Origin: Enterocloster bolteae
Lineage (GTDB): Bacteria; Bacillota; Clostridia; Lachnospirales; Lachnospiraceae
Assembly (NCBI RefSeq): GCF_002234575.2
Contig: NZ_CP022464.2
Coordinates: 5,332,001-5,396,000, forward strand
DNA length: 64,000 bases
Direction of reading: 5' to 3'
In this document: positions 34,002 through 43,644 of the stretch, piece after piece
Numbering within the stretch: position 1 is the stretch's first letter
Layout: the number at the start of each line of letters is the position of its first letter
Notes under the pieces: generated by a model
Databases searched by the model: none
Seen by the model: only the letters and a program-made list of their open reading frames with translations
What the model was told of the DNA's origin: nothing
Made by a program: the position numbers and the translations under genes

Positions 34002-35540
34002 CTACTCTCCTTTATCAGCTTTAAGAATACAGGACATAATATATTCCTGGGTAGCTTCCGAAGCGTCCACTTCCCCGGCCAGCCTGCCCTCATTCATGAT
34101 ATAAATGCGGTCTGACATGCCCAGCACCTCGGGCAGCTCCGACGATATCATGATGACGGACTTCCCTTCCTCCACCAGACGGTTTATGATACAGTATATC
34201 TCATACTTTGCGCCTACGTCGATTCCCCTTGTGGGCTCATCCAGAATCAGAACATCCGGCTCCGTGAACATCCATTTTGCCAGAAGCACCTTCTGCTGGT
34301 TGCCGCCGCTTAGATTTCCTGCGTTCTGTTCCACTCCAGGACATTTTGTCTTCAGCTTATCCTTGTACTCCACAGCCACCATGTATTCTTTGTCCTTGTC
34401 TATGACTCCATGGCTGCTGACCGCTCCCATGTTGGCAAGGGTGGTGTTTACACGTATGGGATTGGACAGGATAAGGCCGTTTCCCTTCCTGTCCTCAGTC
34501 ACATATGCGATCTTATGGCTGATGGCGTCGTGCACCGTATTCAGATGGACTTCTTTTCCCTCAATAAAAAGCTGTCCCGAAATATTGGTACCGTAGCTCT
34601 TTCCGAAAATGCTCATGGCCAGCTCCGTACGTCCCGCTCCCATAAGCCCGCAGATTCCCACCACTTCCCCTTTGTTCACATGAATGGACACATGGTCCAC
34701 CACCTTCCTGTCTGAGTACAGGGGATGGTATACCACCCAGTCCCTGACCTCCAGGGCAGTATTGCCGATGTTGATATTCTCCCTCCTGGGGAACCGGTCT
34801 GTCAGCTCACGTCCCACCATTCCCTTTATGATCCGGTCCTCTGAGATGTCGTCTGTCTGTTTATCCAGGGTCTCTATGGTGGAGCCGTCACGGATGACCG
34901 TTATCTTGTCAGCCACATATGCGATCTCATTGAGCTTATGGGAAATAATAATGGATGTCATGCCCTCCTGCTTGAATTTAAGCAGCAGCTCCAGCAGGGC
35001 CTTGGAATCATCCTCATTGAGGGAAGCCGTTGGTTCGTCCAGAATCAGCAACCGGGCCTTTTTGGCAAGGGCCTTGGCTATCTCCACCAGCTGCTGCTTT
35101 CCCACTCCGATATCCTTGATCAATGTATGTGAGGACTCGTTAAGGCCCACTGTTTTTAAATAGCGGTCAGCCTCGTCGTATGTCTGGTCCCAGTTAATTG
35201 CCATTTTCTTTCCTTTTTCATTTCCAAGGTACATGTTCTCGCCAATGGACATATACGGAATCAATGCCAGCTCCTGGTGGATGATGACGATTCCCTTTTC
35301 CTCACTGTCACTGATTTTATCAAACTTGCACACCTGACCGTCGTAAATGATGTCGCCCTCATATGTGCCGTAGGGATATATGCCGCTGAGCACGTTCATG
35401 AGAGTGGATTTACCGGCTCCGTTTTCCCCCACCAGCGCATGGATTTCTCCCTTTTCCACCTTCAGGTTTACATTGTCAAGGGCTTTTACTCCGGGGAAGG
35501 TCTTGGTGATATTTCTCATTTCCAAAAGTATCTCTGCCAT
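34002..35540 (-). CDS. mmsA: Monosaccharide ABC transporter ATP-binding protein
   Basis: A 513-residue double ABC ATPase. The first domain has Walker A GENGAGKST, signature VGKQQLVEIAKAL and Walker B LLILDEPTASL. The second has a degenerate Walker A (GLMGAGRTE), signature LSGGNQQKVLLAKWM and LILDEPTRGIDVG. Having a degenerate second site is normal for the RbsA/XylG/MglA type. The start was set at 35540, where GGAGGG lies 6 bases before ATG; upstream in-frame sequence lacks a site. Gene order binding protein, ATPase, permease is standard. Confidence 0.92.
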   Translation of the reverse strand: MAEILLEMRNITKTFPGVKALDNVNLKVEKGEIHALVGENGAGKSTLMNVLSGIYPYGTYEGDIIYDGQVCKFDKISDSEEKGIVIIHQELALIPYMSIGENMYLGNEKGKKMAINWDQTYDEADRYLKTVGLNESSHTLIKDIGVGKQQLVEIAKALAKKARLLILDEPTASLNEDDSKALLELLLKFKQEGMTSIIISHKLNEIAYVADKITVIRDGSTIETLDKQTDDISEDRIIKGMVGRELTDRFPRRENINIGNTALEVRDWVVYHPLYSDRKVVDHVSIHVNKGEVVGICGLMGAGRTELAMSIFGKSYGTNISGQLFIEGKEVHLNTVHDAISHKIAYVTEDRKGNGLILSNPIRVNTTLANMGAVSSHGVIDKDKEYMVAVEYKDKLKTKCPGVEQNAGNLSGGNQQKVLLAKWMFTEPDVLILDEPTRGIDVGAKYEIYCIINRLVEEGKSVIMISSELPEVLGMSDRIYIMNEGRLAGEVDASEATQEYIMSCILKADKGE

Positions 35541-35628
35541 TCTATCCCTCCTACAACCATACAGGCGGGTGTTTCTCCCCGCCTGTACGATTCTCATCTT
35601 TTCCGGCCTGATTGGCCGGTCCATCTGA

Positions 35629-36804
35629 TTACTTTAACTGGTCTTCCGTGTAATAGCCGGAATCAATCAGCATTTCTTTGTAATTATCAATTGTGACAAC
35701 AACCGGCTCGCAGAGATATGTGGGGATTACGCCTGTGCCGTTATCATAAGACTTGGTATCATTAACTTCTGCCTCTCCGCCCTGCATAACGGCGTCTACC
35801 ATCTTAACTACCTGTGAGGCCAGGGTACGTGTATCCTTGAATACGGACATAGCCTGCTTGCCTGCAATCAGGTTTTTTACATTGGCAATATCACAGTCCT
35901 GACCGGTGATAATGGGATATTCGCCGGTATAGGAGGATGCAAGGGCATTCTCAACACCCAGTGCAGTAGAGTCGTTGGAGCAAAGCACTGCGTTTAAAAC
36001 GGTTCCGTCGGAGTAATTTCCTGCAATGATGGTATCCATTCTGTTCTGTGCCTTCTCTGAATCCCAGTTAGCGGTTGCCACCTGCTCGAATGTGGTCTGG
36101 CCGGACTTTACAACCAGCTTTCCGCTGTCAATGTATGGCTGAAGCACGTCCATGGCTCCGCCGAAGAAGAAGTTGCAGTTATTGTCAGCCGGGTCGCCGG
36201 TGAACATCTCGATGTTGAACGGTCCGTCGTTCTCCTCTAATCCAAGGGCCTCTACCAGATATTCGCCCTGCTTCTGTCCTACCATGTAGTTGTCAAAGGT
36301 TGCGTAATATGTAACAGCGTCAGAGTTCATCAGAAGCCTGTCATAGGAAATAACAGGTATGCCTGCTTCCTTGGCCTGTCCCAGAGGCTCGCCCAGAGAG
36401 CTTCCGTCGATGGATGCGATGACCAGCAGCTCACAGCCGTTGGAAATCATGTTCTCCACCTGGGATACCTGGGTCTGTACATCGTTGCTGGCGTACTGAA
36501 GGTCTACCTCATATCCGGCCGCCTCCAGCTCTGCCTTCATATTGCTTCCGTCCTGGTTCCATCTCTGCAGGTCCTTGGTGGGCATTGCCACGCCAACCAG
36601 GTGCTTTTCGCCGGATGCAGCCTCATCCTTTGCTGCTTCTGTCTCAGCCTTGGTGTCCTCTGCTTTGGCGTCCTCTGCCTTTGCTTCGGTCTGGGCCTCT
36701 GTCTTTGCCTCTGAAGCAGGAGCAGCTCCCTCCTTACTTCCGCATGCCATAAGGCTGCCTGCCATGGCTAATGTAAGCATGGTCACTAACAATTTCTTTT
36801 TCAT
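35629..36804 (-). CDS. chvE: Monosaccharide-binding lipoprotein, ChvE-like
   Basis: A 391-residue periplasmic-type sugar-binding protein. The leader MKKKLLVTMLTLAMAGSLMAC ends in a lipobox cysteine, followed by an Ala/Glu/Lys-rich linker (residues 25-65) to the membrane. The mature domain begins at HLVGVAMPTKDLQRWNQDG and shows the repeated lobes of peripla_BP_4 (VISYDRLLMNSDAVTYYATFDN, TGDPADNN, ITGQDCDIANVKN). ChvE-type proteins bind glucose, galactose, arabinose or xylose. It heads the three-gene transporter operon and is preceded by GGAGGA. Confidence 0.9.
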   Translation of the reverse strand: MKKKLLVTMLTLAMAGSLMACGSKEGAAPASEAKTEAQTEAKAEDAKAEDTKAETEAAKDEAASGEKHLVGVAMPTKDLQRWNQDGSNMKAELEAAGYEVDLQYASNDVQTQVSQVENMISNGCELLVIASIDGSSLGEPLGQAKEAGIPVISYDRLLMNSDAVTYYATFDNYMVGQKQGEYLVEALGLEENDGPFNIEMFTGDPADNNCNFFFGGAMDVLQPYIDSGKLVVKSGQTTFEQVATANWDSEKAQNRMDTIIAGNYSDGTVLNAVLCSNDSTALGVENALASSYTGEYPIITGQDCDIANVKNLIAGKQAMSVFKDTRTLASQVVKMVDAVMQGGEAEVNDTKSYDNGTGVIPTYLCEPVVVTIDNYKEMLIDSGYYTEDQLK

Positions 36805-36900
36805 ATTGTAAATCCTCCTCCATAATGTTTTGATAGTTTAAATATACCACAGCCCGCTCTGGACTTGCTTGGCACCCATCTGCACACTTTTAAGAGGTTT

Positions 36901-36933
36901 AAAAAAATGCCCTGCAGGATACAGGACATTTTT
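36901..36933 (-). terminator. Terminator after the HEPN-like gene
   Basis: Minus-strand stem AAAATGTCCTG / CAGGGCATTTT with one mismatch, then T's, about 130 bases beyond the stop codon at 37062. The gap 36805-37061 otherwise holds the leader of the sugar-binding gene, with a TATATT-type -10 but no clear -35. Confidence 0.72.
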
Positions 36934-37061
36934 GCTCAGTTTATTTTATTTTTAGTTAAAAATGTGCTATCATGGTCTTTGCAGAACTTCCTGGTCATGA
37001 AAAGCGAACGAATACACATTAGATAAAAACCATATCTCCCCAACACTCCATTTATAAACTT

Positions 37062-38282
37062 CTATTTTATTTCTGAACATGCTTTTAATGCTTCGTAGGC
37101 AGCATACTTAATCAACTCAATTTCTAAACTAATTTCGCTATCGCTTACCGTTGGAACTGCAATATATTCGTCAACATCCCCTTTTGCATGTGCTATAGAA
37201 CACCTCATTGAATATATCCGTTCTCCAAGTCTTCCCACTATTTTTTCATCACTTTTTGTTATATCAATTGAGTTCTTCTGTGAATTACAGTATTTATTTA
37301 CCCTGTTTTTATCTTGTAATATCCAGGATTTAAACTTTGATATATCTAAACTCCTTGTCAGCACTAATTTCAATGACTCTCTCTCATTTAATATATTTTT
37401 GTATTTGTGCAATACCTTTCTAAGTTCATTGTGATTTACAGCAGGCATTGACAACGCGCCATATTCGTTTAAAAAATAATAATTTTGTGCTCTGACAAAA
37501 AAGTATTCTAATACTTGATAGTAACTTAAATATGCCAATCTCGCCTCTCTGGTATTCAGGGCATTGATTAAGTATAAGGCTGGTATATACTCGAATTCTA
37601 GTGAATGAAACTGAATTCCATATGTTTTGGCTTCCCCCTCTAATTTATAGATTGCATCCATCTCAACAACAGAAAAGTCTAAGTCATGTTCCATTGAGAC
37701 TTTCAGCAATATCTCGTTAATCATACGGCATATTTCATCATTGCTTAAGAATTCTATATCAAATAATTGTATTGATAAATATCTTTCATGATTCGTATGC
37801 GTATGGGTAATTTCACCCCATTTACCTATATTGATAAAATAGTCGTAAAAAACGCTCCACATCAGATCGCTCTTAGCTCCAATCTCACCAATACACCTTT
37901 TCCCATCATACAATTTTACGGAGCCAATTTCCTGATAGTCAACTCCCTTGATTATTTTCTTATACGTCTTCATGTTGCTAGGTATGACCATACACTCATA
38001 ATAGTTTGCTATCCGAATAGCATTATTACCTACGCGGAAAAAAGCATTATAAAATAGTGGAGAAAGTACATTTTGAAGTGCACGCCAATCATCCCCTGGT
38101 TTCATAGACTCAACCAGCTTAGAAAACAAAGCAATTTGTATATCTAAAATTTTCTTTGATTTTTCCGTCAATTCAAGCAATTCCCCTCCAATATCCACAG
38201 TATTAATATTATCCAGCGAAATAGTCTTAACCCATCTTTTTAGCGCTTCATGTTTGACCAATCTATTCCCATACATTGACAT
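37062..38282 (-). CDS. Hypothetical protein with HEPN-like R-x4-H motif, AT-rich
   Basis: A 406-residue protein I do not recognise. It is soluble, with no signal or membrane segment. The last 150 residues are helical and hold RIYSMRCSIAHAKGD: an Arg-x4-His motif after a helix, like the active or nucleotide-facing motif of HEPN domains, with preceding helices (FFVRAQNYYFLNEYG) in a layout seen in ApeA- and abortive-infection-type proteins. The gene is plainly richer in A+T than its neighbours, uses many AAT, AAA and ATA codons, has no clear GGAGG site, and sits between the sugar transporter and its regulators on the same strand. That suggests transfer from outside. A defence role is a possibility, not a finding. 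Confidence 0.6.
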   Translation of the reverse strand: MSMYGNRLVKHEALKRWVKTISLDNINTVDIGGELLELTEKSKKILDIQIALFSKLVESMKPGDDWRALQNVLSPLFYNAFFRVGNNAIRIANYYECMVIPSNMKTYKKIIKGVDYQEIGSVKLYDGKRCIGEIGAKSDLMWSVFYDYFINIGKWGEITHTHTNHERYLSIQLFDIEFLSNDEICRMINEILLKVSMEHDLDFSVVEMDAIYKLEGEAKTYGIQFHSLEFEYIPALYLINALNTREARLAYLSYYQVLEYFFVRAQNYYFLNEYGALSMPAVNHNELRKVLHKYKNILNERESLKLVLTRSLDISKFKSWILQDKNRVNKYCNSQKNSIDITKSDEKIVGRLGERIYSMRCSIAHAKGDVDEYIAVPTVSDSEISLEIELIKYAAYEALKACSEIK

Positions 38283-38405
38283 ATAAGAGACTCCCTTTTG
38301 TCATAATAGTATTTCTTCACTTTTTCTCACCTTGCCATAAATCATTTCCAGCAAAGACAGTACAACCCATCCTTATTTTGTGGCTGTATCTTACTGACAG
38401 AAAAG

Positions 38406-39467
38406 TCAGTTCACATTCAAATACACATCCTCCTTTGCATGAAACCCGCCCTTAATGATAACCTCGTCCATATTTTCCTTTGTGACGGCAATGGGCTGCA
38501 GCTCCAGGTAAGGTACGTTATAGGTACCGTCATAGGCAGTGTCCTGCACCTCCTCGATTTCCTCCCCCAGTCCCAGGAGAACCGCGCATTTGGCTGCCAG
38601 GCTGGCCTCCTGTTCCACGGATTTAAAAGCCGTCATTTCCTGGGTTTCCTCCACGATGCGCTGACAGGCTGCCAGGTCACCGTCCTGACCGGTCACGCAC
38701 ACCTTTCCGGCCAGCCGTTCTTCGGACAAGGCCCTAAAGGCCTGGCTGGCCAGATCATCGTTTCCGCAGATGATTCCCTTTGCATTGCGGTCCAGCTTTA
38801 ATCCTTCCTTCGTATAGGTATAGGCATTTTCCGCAATCCAGCCAGGGCAGTTGGCTTCATAGACCACATTGAGATTGCTGCCGGCCAGGGTCTCGTCAAT
38901 CCCCTCCCGGATCAGCGAAACATTGTTGTCGGTCAGGGGCCCCTGAATCAGGAAGATATCGCCTCCGTCCGGAATATTTTCCAGCATGCTCTCAGCCATC
39001 AGCCTGCCCACCTCGGTGTTGTCAAACGATATGTATAAATCGCACCCGGCATTCATTATGAGCCGGTCATAGGAAACAGTCTTGATTCCCGCTTCCCTGG
39101 CTTTAATCATCACATCTGACAGCGCCTCACAGTCTCCTGCCACCACCACGATGACATCCACCTGCTTCTTAATGAAATACTCAATCTGGGAAATCTGTTC
39201 CTCCACATCCCCGTTGGCATTCTGTACATTGACCTCCGCCCCCAGCTCCTTTGCAGCGGACACAAACACATCCCTCTCCCGCATCCACCGCTCTATGACA
39301 AAGGATTCAAAGCTGAGACCAATCTGTACCTCCTGCTCCTCCTGCTCCACGCTGCCTGCCGCCGCGTCCTCTGTCTTGGCGCAGCCTGAGACCGCCAGGA
39401 CCGAGAACAGGGCTGTGAACAATATGCAGACAATACTGCCTGCGGTCCTCTTTTTACGTATCCCCAT
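38406..39467 (-). CDS. Sugar-binding lipoprotein (sensor-associated)
   Basis: A 353-residue peripla_BP_4 protein. MGIRKKRTAGSIVCILFTALFSVLAVSGCAK is a lipoprotein leader with the lipobox VSGC. The mature domain starts QIGLSFESFVIERWMRERDVF and is similar in pattern to ChvE/XylF (VSYDRLIMNAGCDLYISFDNTEVG, TGQDGDLAACQ). It lies 42 bases after the response-regulator gene. It may feed the transporter downstream or present sugar to the histidine kinase. It is the last gene before the AT-rich insertion. Confidence 0.88.
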   Translation of the reverse strand: MGIRKKRTAGSIVCILFTALFSVLAVSGCAKTEDAAAGSVEQEEQEVQIGLSFESFVIERWMRERDVFVSAAKELGAEVNVQNANGDVEEQISQIEYFIKKQVDVIVVVAGDCEALSDVMIKAREAGIKTVSYDRLIMNAGCDLYISFDNTEVGRLMAESMLENIPDGGDIFLIQGPLTDNNVSLIREGIDETLAGSNLNVVYEANCPGWIAENAYTYTKEGLKLDRNAKGIICGNDDLASQAFRALSEERLAGKVCVTGQDGDLAACQRIVEETQEMTAFKSVEQEASLAAKCAVLLGLGEEIEEVQDTAYDGTYNVPYLELQPIAVTKENMDEVIIKGGFHAKEDVYLNVN

Positions 39468-39509
39468 ATGGTTTCCCTATCCTTTCCTTAACCAGTCCTA
39501 AACCTGTCC

Positions 39510-41120
39510 TTAAACCTTCCCTGCCCCATTCTCCATCCGTTCCCTGTACTCGCTGGGATTGACGCCCTCGTATTTCTTAAAAATACGGCTGAAGTAATTG
39601 GGGTCGCTGTATCCCACCATGGCGCATATCTGCTTGATGCTGTAATCCGGATTCCGGAGGCAGACACAGGCCTGTCTCATTCTGGTCCGTGTCAGGTATT
39701 CGATGAAATTTTCCCCTGTTCCCTGCTTGAACAGCTTGCTGAAATAGTAAGGGCTTATATTCACCATCCTGGATATCTCGTCCAGGGATATATCCTTCTG
39801 GTAATTTTCGTCAATGTATTTTCTCACCGTATCCACCAGGTACTCCATCTCCTTCTTTTTCTCAGTACCCGCGCATTGACATATTTCCCGTGTTTTTTCC
39901 AGGAACCAGCGGCACAATTTGTCGCTGTCAGATGCCTCTTTTATCTCCCGGATATAACTGCCCCTGGGCTTTAAGCCAAACTCAGTGCCGTCCTTTGCGC
40001 ATATCCGGTACTCCAGCTGCATGATGAGCTCCAGCACCTTGGCCTCCAAGTCTTCACGGCAGTCATACCTTCCCTGCATACACGAAAACAGCTCGGCTCC
40101 GCAGGCAGCGGCCCCCTCGCTGTCCGCCTTCAATCCCCGCTCGTAATAACTGTTTTCCAGCTCCTTTGGGTATTCCCCGGCCACGTCCTCCTGCCTGCTT
40201 GGGATATCCGTGATGTGGACCACATGGCTGACGCTCTCCCGCAGTGCCCTCAGCGCCTCCCCGTATGACTCCTTTGCATTTCCCAGAGTTTTTGTGCTAC
40301 CGATACCGCTGCGGAAATCACTGCCAATGTGTTCCTCCAGCTTCTGGAGCATGGTCCTGGTCCTTGTGATGACCTCCACCCTCTCTTCATACTTAAGCAC
40401 CGGCTCAGGGGAAGGCACAAACAGCACCACCCGGTTTCCCATGACAGGTCCGGCGATACAGGAAAAATAATCCCTCACGATTTCCCTCATGGCCTGGTAA
40501 TACTTGTTGGCCTTTACGCTGGATCCGATTACATTGGTCAGCCTGCCGCTCTCATCCCTGTCTCCGAATTCCAGAACCAGGCAGAAACCGTAATGCTCCC
40601 TGATTCCCAGCAGTTCCTCGTAGCCGGAGCTGTCCGCGCCGTCGTCCTGCAGCATATTGTAGATAAATCCGCTCTCAATCATGGGAACCACGATTTCCAG
40701 CCTCTCCCTTATTTTAAGGTCGTCGCTTCTCTTCTGTCTGGCTTCCTCCACCCGCTGCATGGCTTTCATGCATACGTCCAGGATTATCTTTTTATTGGAA
40801 ATGGGCTTGGTCAGATATTCCATAACACCCAGGTTCACAGCCTCCTTTGCATAGGCGAATTTATCGTAGGCTGTGATGATAATAATCATCATCTCCTTAT
40901 CCACCTTGCGTATTTCCTGGATGGCCTGGATTCCGCTGAGCCCCGGCATATGGATGTCCACAAATGCAATATCCGGGTGAAAGCTCTCCGCCATCTCCAC
41001 AACACCTCTGCCGGTCTTGACACACCGTATATCGCATTCACTTCCAAAGCTGGTGGTAATGATCTTCTTAAGGGACTCCAGCATAATTCCCTCATCATCT
41101 GCCAGTAATATCCGAAACAT
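39510..41120 (-). CDS. YesN-type response regulator with AraC output domain
   Basis: A 537-residue response regulator. Receiver domain at residues 1-120 with acidic pocket DD (8-9) and phosphoacceptor Asp55 in FVDIHMPGLSG; Thr and Lys of the active site follow in TAYD and LTKPIS. A long linker of some 290 residues precedes the C-terminal AraC double helix-turn-helix (ISLDEISRMVNISPYYFSKLFKQ, IKQICAMVGYSDPNYFSRIFKK). The ATG at 41120 follows GGAGATTGGAC; the gene overlaps the kinase gene by 26 bases, so the pair is coupled. It probably activates the chvE-mmsA-mmsB operon. Confidence 0.92.
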   Translation of the reverse strand: MFRILLADDEGIMLESLKKIITTSFGSECDIRCVKTGRGVVEMAESFHPDIAFVDIHMPGLSGIQAIQEIRKVDKEMMIIIITAYDKFAYAKEAVNLGVMEYLTKPISNKKIILDVCMKAMQRVEEARQKRSDDLKIRERLEIVVPMIESGFIYNMLQDDGADSSGYEELLGIREHYGFCLVLEFGDRDESGRLTNVIGSSVKANKYYQAMREIVRDYFSCIAGPVMGNRVVLFVPSPEPVLKYEERVEVITRTRTMLQKLEEHIGSDFRSGIGSTKTLGNAKESYGEALRALRESVSHVVHITDIPSRQEDVAGEYPKELENSYYERGLKADSEGAAACGAELFSCMQGRYDCREDLEAKVLELIMQLEYRICAKDGTEFGLKPRGSYIREIKEASDSDKLCRWFLEKTREICQCAGTEKKKEMEYLVDTVRKYIDENYQKDISLDEISRMVNISPYYFSKLFKQGTGENFIEYLTRTRMRQACVCLRNPDYSIKQICAMVGYSDPNYFSRIFKKYEGVNPSEYRERMENGAGKV

Positions 41121-42621
41121 GTCCAATCTCCTCCTTCACCGGAATATGGATGATGACCTCGGTCCCCATTCCGGGACCTTCGCTTACAATCTGGACCAGC
41201 CCCTTTTGCTGATAATACAGCTCCAGACGGCTGACCACATTGTCCAGGCCGATTCCCGTGGAATCGCCGTCATCCGGTGTTTCCTGCTTTCTGCCTTCCA
41301 TAACCTCAAGAATTCTCTCTCGGCTCATACCCTTACCGTTATCCCGTACGCTGATGCGGATGGAGTCCCTGCATCCATGAACCGTAAGAAGAATCGTCCC
41401 ATTCTCTTCCATGCCGCGGATCCCGTGTCTGACCGCATTCTCCACAATGGGCTGCAGTATCATGCTGGGCATCTTCACATCCAATACCCGCTGGTCTATG
41501 GATTCTTTAAACTGTATGTCCCCTGCAAATCTCACATTCAGTATGTAGATATAATTTTCAGCCGCAGCCGTCTCATCCCCTACCGTGGCATCCTCCAATC
41601 CTTTCTTTACATTATAGCGGAAAAATTCCGCCATCTTATCCAGGAAAATGCAGGTTTTTTCCGCGTCCTCCATCATGGCCAGCTGGGCCCCCGCATTGAG
41701 GGAATTAAACAGAAAATGGGGATTTATCTGGGACTGCAGGTATTTAAGGCGGGCTTCCTTCAGGTGGTTTTCCATCAGGAGCTCCCGCTCCAAAAGCTCC
41801 TGCTCCTTCTCAGCCCCCTCCTTTACCTTAGCCACATATTCCTCCAGGCTTCCTACCATCTGGTTGAAGGTCCTGGTGACAATGCCAATCTCGTCGTTGG
41901 AATCCGTATCCGGCATCTTTACATTAAAGTTCCCCTGCCCCACCAGATTGGCGGTCCTGGCCAGACTGGTAAGGGGCGTTACCATATCCTTTACCAGCAT
42001 CCTGAGCACCATAAGCCCTGCCAGCATGACAATCATCAGGATTACCATGTTGAACACCTCCATGTAGCGAAGGGCCTCCCTCATGGTCTGGTAGCTGGCA
42101 GAGTTGTTTTTAAACTGCAGCTCATTGAGCTCCGATATACGCGTGTTGATGTACTGATAGAGGGTAAGGGCCCTCTCATATGCCTCCCTGTACCGCTCCA
42201 CGTTCCGCCCCCGCTTGGCCTGCACCGCATCCTGGGTCATATCCAGATAGGATTCCGACATCATGCGGATGTTCTTTTCCAGGATTTTTCCCGGCTTGTC
42301 AATGGTCTTATCGTTCAGGCGTTCTAACAATCCCTGGTATTCCTGCTGGCTTTTGTAATAGCTCTCAAGGCTGTCCGAGCTCTTTACGGACACATAGTCT
42401 CCCATGTCCTTCTGCACATGCTCCAGGGCCTCTGACAGCTCGCTTAGGTTTACATTGCTGGCATATACCGTATCCATCTTGCCGGCAATCTTGTTTACCT
42501 GGAGATAGATAAATATGTTGCTTATAAATAATGTCAGTATCATAAGGGTCACGGCCAGCAGTATTTTCTTCTCCAGGCTCAGATGGCTCCATATGTTCTT
42601 TCCCGGTCTCTCCATACTCAT
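41095..42621 (-). CDS. YesM/LytS-type sensor histidine kinase
   Basis: A 508-residue membrane kinase. Transmembrane segments lie at about residues 18-40 and 190-212, enclosing a helical extracytoplasmic domain of about 150 residues. A HAMP domain follows (VTPLTSLARTANLVGQGNFNV). The His_kinase domain has the phosphorylated histidine in QINPHFLFNSLNAGAQL near 300, then an HATPase_c with the N-box IVENAVRHGI, DNGKGM and GIGLDNVVSRLEL. It is followed by its overlapping response regulator and preceded by a binding-protein gene, a set that suggests the sensor reads sugar through a bound protein. Confidence 0.92.
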   Translation of the reverse strand: MSMERPGKNIWSHLSLEKKILLAVTLMILTLFISNIFIYLQVNKIAGKMDTVYASNVNLSELSEALEHVQKDMGDYVSVKSSDSLESYYKSQQEYQGLLERLNDKTIDKPGKILEKNIRMMSESYLDMTQDAVQAKRGRNVERYREAYERALTLYQYINTRISELNELQFKNNSASYQTMREALRYMEVFNMVILMIVMLAGLMVLRMLVKDMVTPLTSLARTANLVGQGNFNVKMPDTDSNDEIGIVTRTFNQMVGSLEEYVAKVKEGAEKEQELLERELLMENHLKEARLKYLQSQINPHFLFNSLNAGAQLAMMEDAEKTCIFLDKMAEFFRYNVKKGLEDATVGDETAAAENYIYILNVRFAGDIQFKESIDQRVLDVKMPSMILQPIVENAVRHGIRGMEENGTILLTVHGCRDSIRISVRDNGKGMSRERILEVMEGRKQETPDDGDSTGIGLDNVVSRLELYYQQKGLVQIVSEGPGMGTEVIIHIPVKEEIGHVSDITGR

Positions 42622-42642
42622 CGCTCACTTTTCAAACAGGCT

Positions 42643-43644
42643 CTAATCCACATTTTCCTTTGTGACAAACTGCAAATCCACACTGTAATAGGAATTTGCG
42701 TGTCCCTCCTGCAGATATTCCTCCAATGCCTGCACACAGTACCGCCCCATCTGCTCCGTATCAATGACAAGCGTTACCGGAATATTCCCCTTCCTGACAG
42801 CCTCTAAAATCTGATCTGACTTGTAATACCCCAGGAGCTGCAGCTCCCCCACCTTATTGTAATCAATCATGGCCTGGTAGGCAGCCTCTGTATCCACGGC
42901 CTCTGTACACACAAGGACATCCGGGATTCCCTCCTTGCGGAAAAATATGTTCCTTATGGTCTCATCCGCATCCACCTTCCCGGTGGATCGCATGGTCTCC
43001 TGTATGAGCCTGACCCGTCCCGATGTGTCCGGTGAAGTCACCAGCAGGTTATTGATCTGTTCTGCTATCTGCACCTGGCTGCTGTTATCCCTGTCGTGGA
43101 GCAGAAGCATCACCTCCACATCATCCTTATCCGGCGGCACCAGCTTTAAAATCTGTTCCCCGTACTGCCGGCCCAGCTGGTAGTCATTGACCCCCACAAA
43201 ACTTATACGGCTGGTATCCGGCGCATCCTTGAGAACCGTGACCACGGGTATTCCCGCCTTACCGGCCTCATTAATCCGCTCATCTATCTTATGGCCGCCC
43301 GTGTATTCCAGGATAATTCCATCCACCCCAGAAGCAATGGCCATGTCCATGAGACTCTCTATCTCTATGGTGGAGGAAAGACTCTTTCCCATTAGTTCCA
43401 CCAGGGCATTGTGCTCCCTTGCAGCCTCCCTGGTGCTCTCGTACACATCCTTCCAGAAAGGCATGTCACAATCCTCCACAATCATGACATAATGGTAGCG
43501 GTATTCGTTTCCATCCTCCCCGCCGTCCTTCCCCACCTGATTTAAAACATTCTGATAATAGGAGCTGGTGACCAGCGTGAGGAACAGCACTACCAGTATT
43601 CCAGCAATTACAATTATACGTTCCAAGCGTACCCGGGTTTTCAT
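42643..43644 (-). CDS. Membrane-anchored sugar-binding protein of the sensor operon
   Basis: A 333-residue peripla_BP_4 protein with an uncleaved-looking N-terminal anchor (residues 9-28, IIVIAGILVVLFLTLVTSSY) and no lipobox cysteine. The outer domain shows EDCDMPFWKDVYESTREAAREHNALVELMG, GVDGIILEYTGG and VTLVIDTEQMGRYCVQALEEYL. Anchored proteins of this kind beside YesM kinases usually serve as sensory partners. Its start overlaps the end of the preceding gene by 4 bases, and the kinase gene follows after 21 bases. Confidence 0.85.
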   Translation of the reverse strand: MKTRVRLERIIVIAGILVVLFLTLVTSSYYQNVLNQVGKDGGEDGNEYRYHYVMIVEDCDMPFWKDVYESTREAAREHNALVELMGKSLSSTIEIESLMDMAIASGVDGIILEYTGGHKIDERINEAGKAGIPVVTVLKDAPDTSRISFVGVNDYQLGRQYGEQILKLVPPDKDDVEVMLLLHDRDNSSQVQIAEQINNLLVTSPDTSGRVRLIQETMRSTGKVDADETIRNIFFRKEGIPDVLVCTEAVDTEAAYQAMIDYNKVGELQLLGYYKSDQILEAVRKGNIPVTLVIDTEQMGRYCVQALEEYLQEGHANSYYSVDLQFVTKENVD

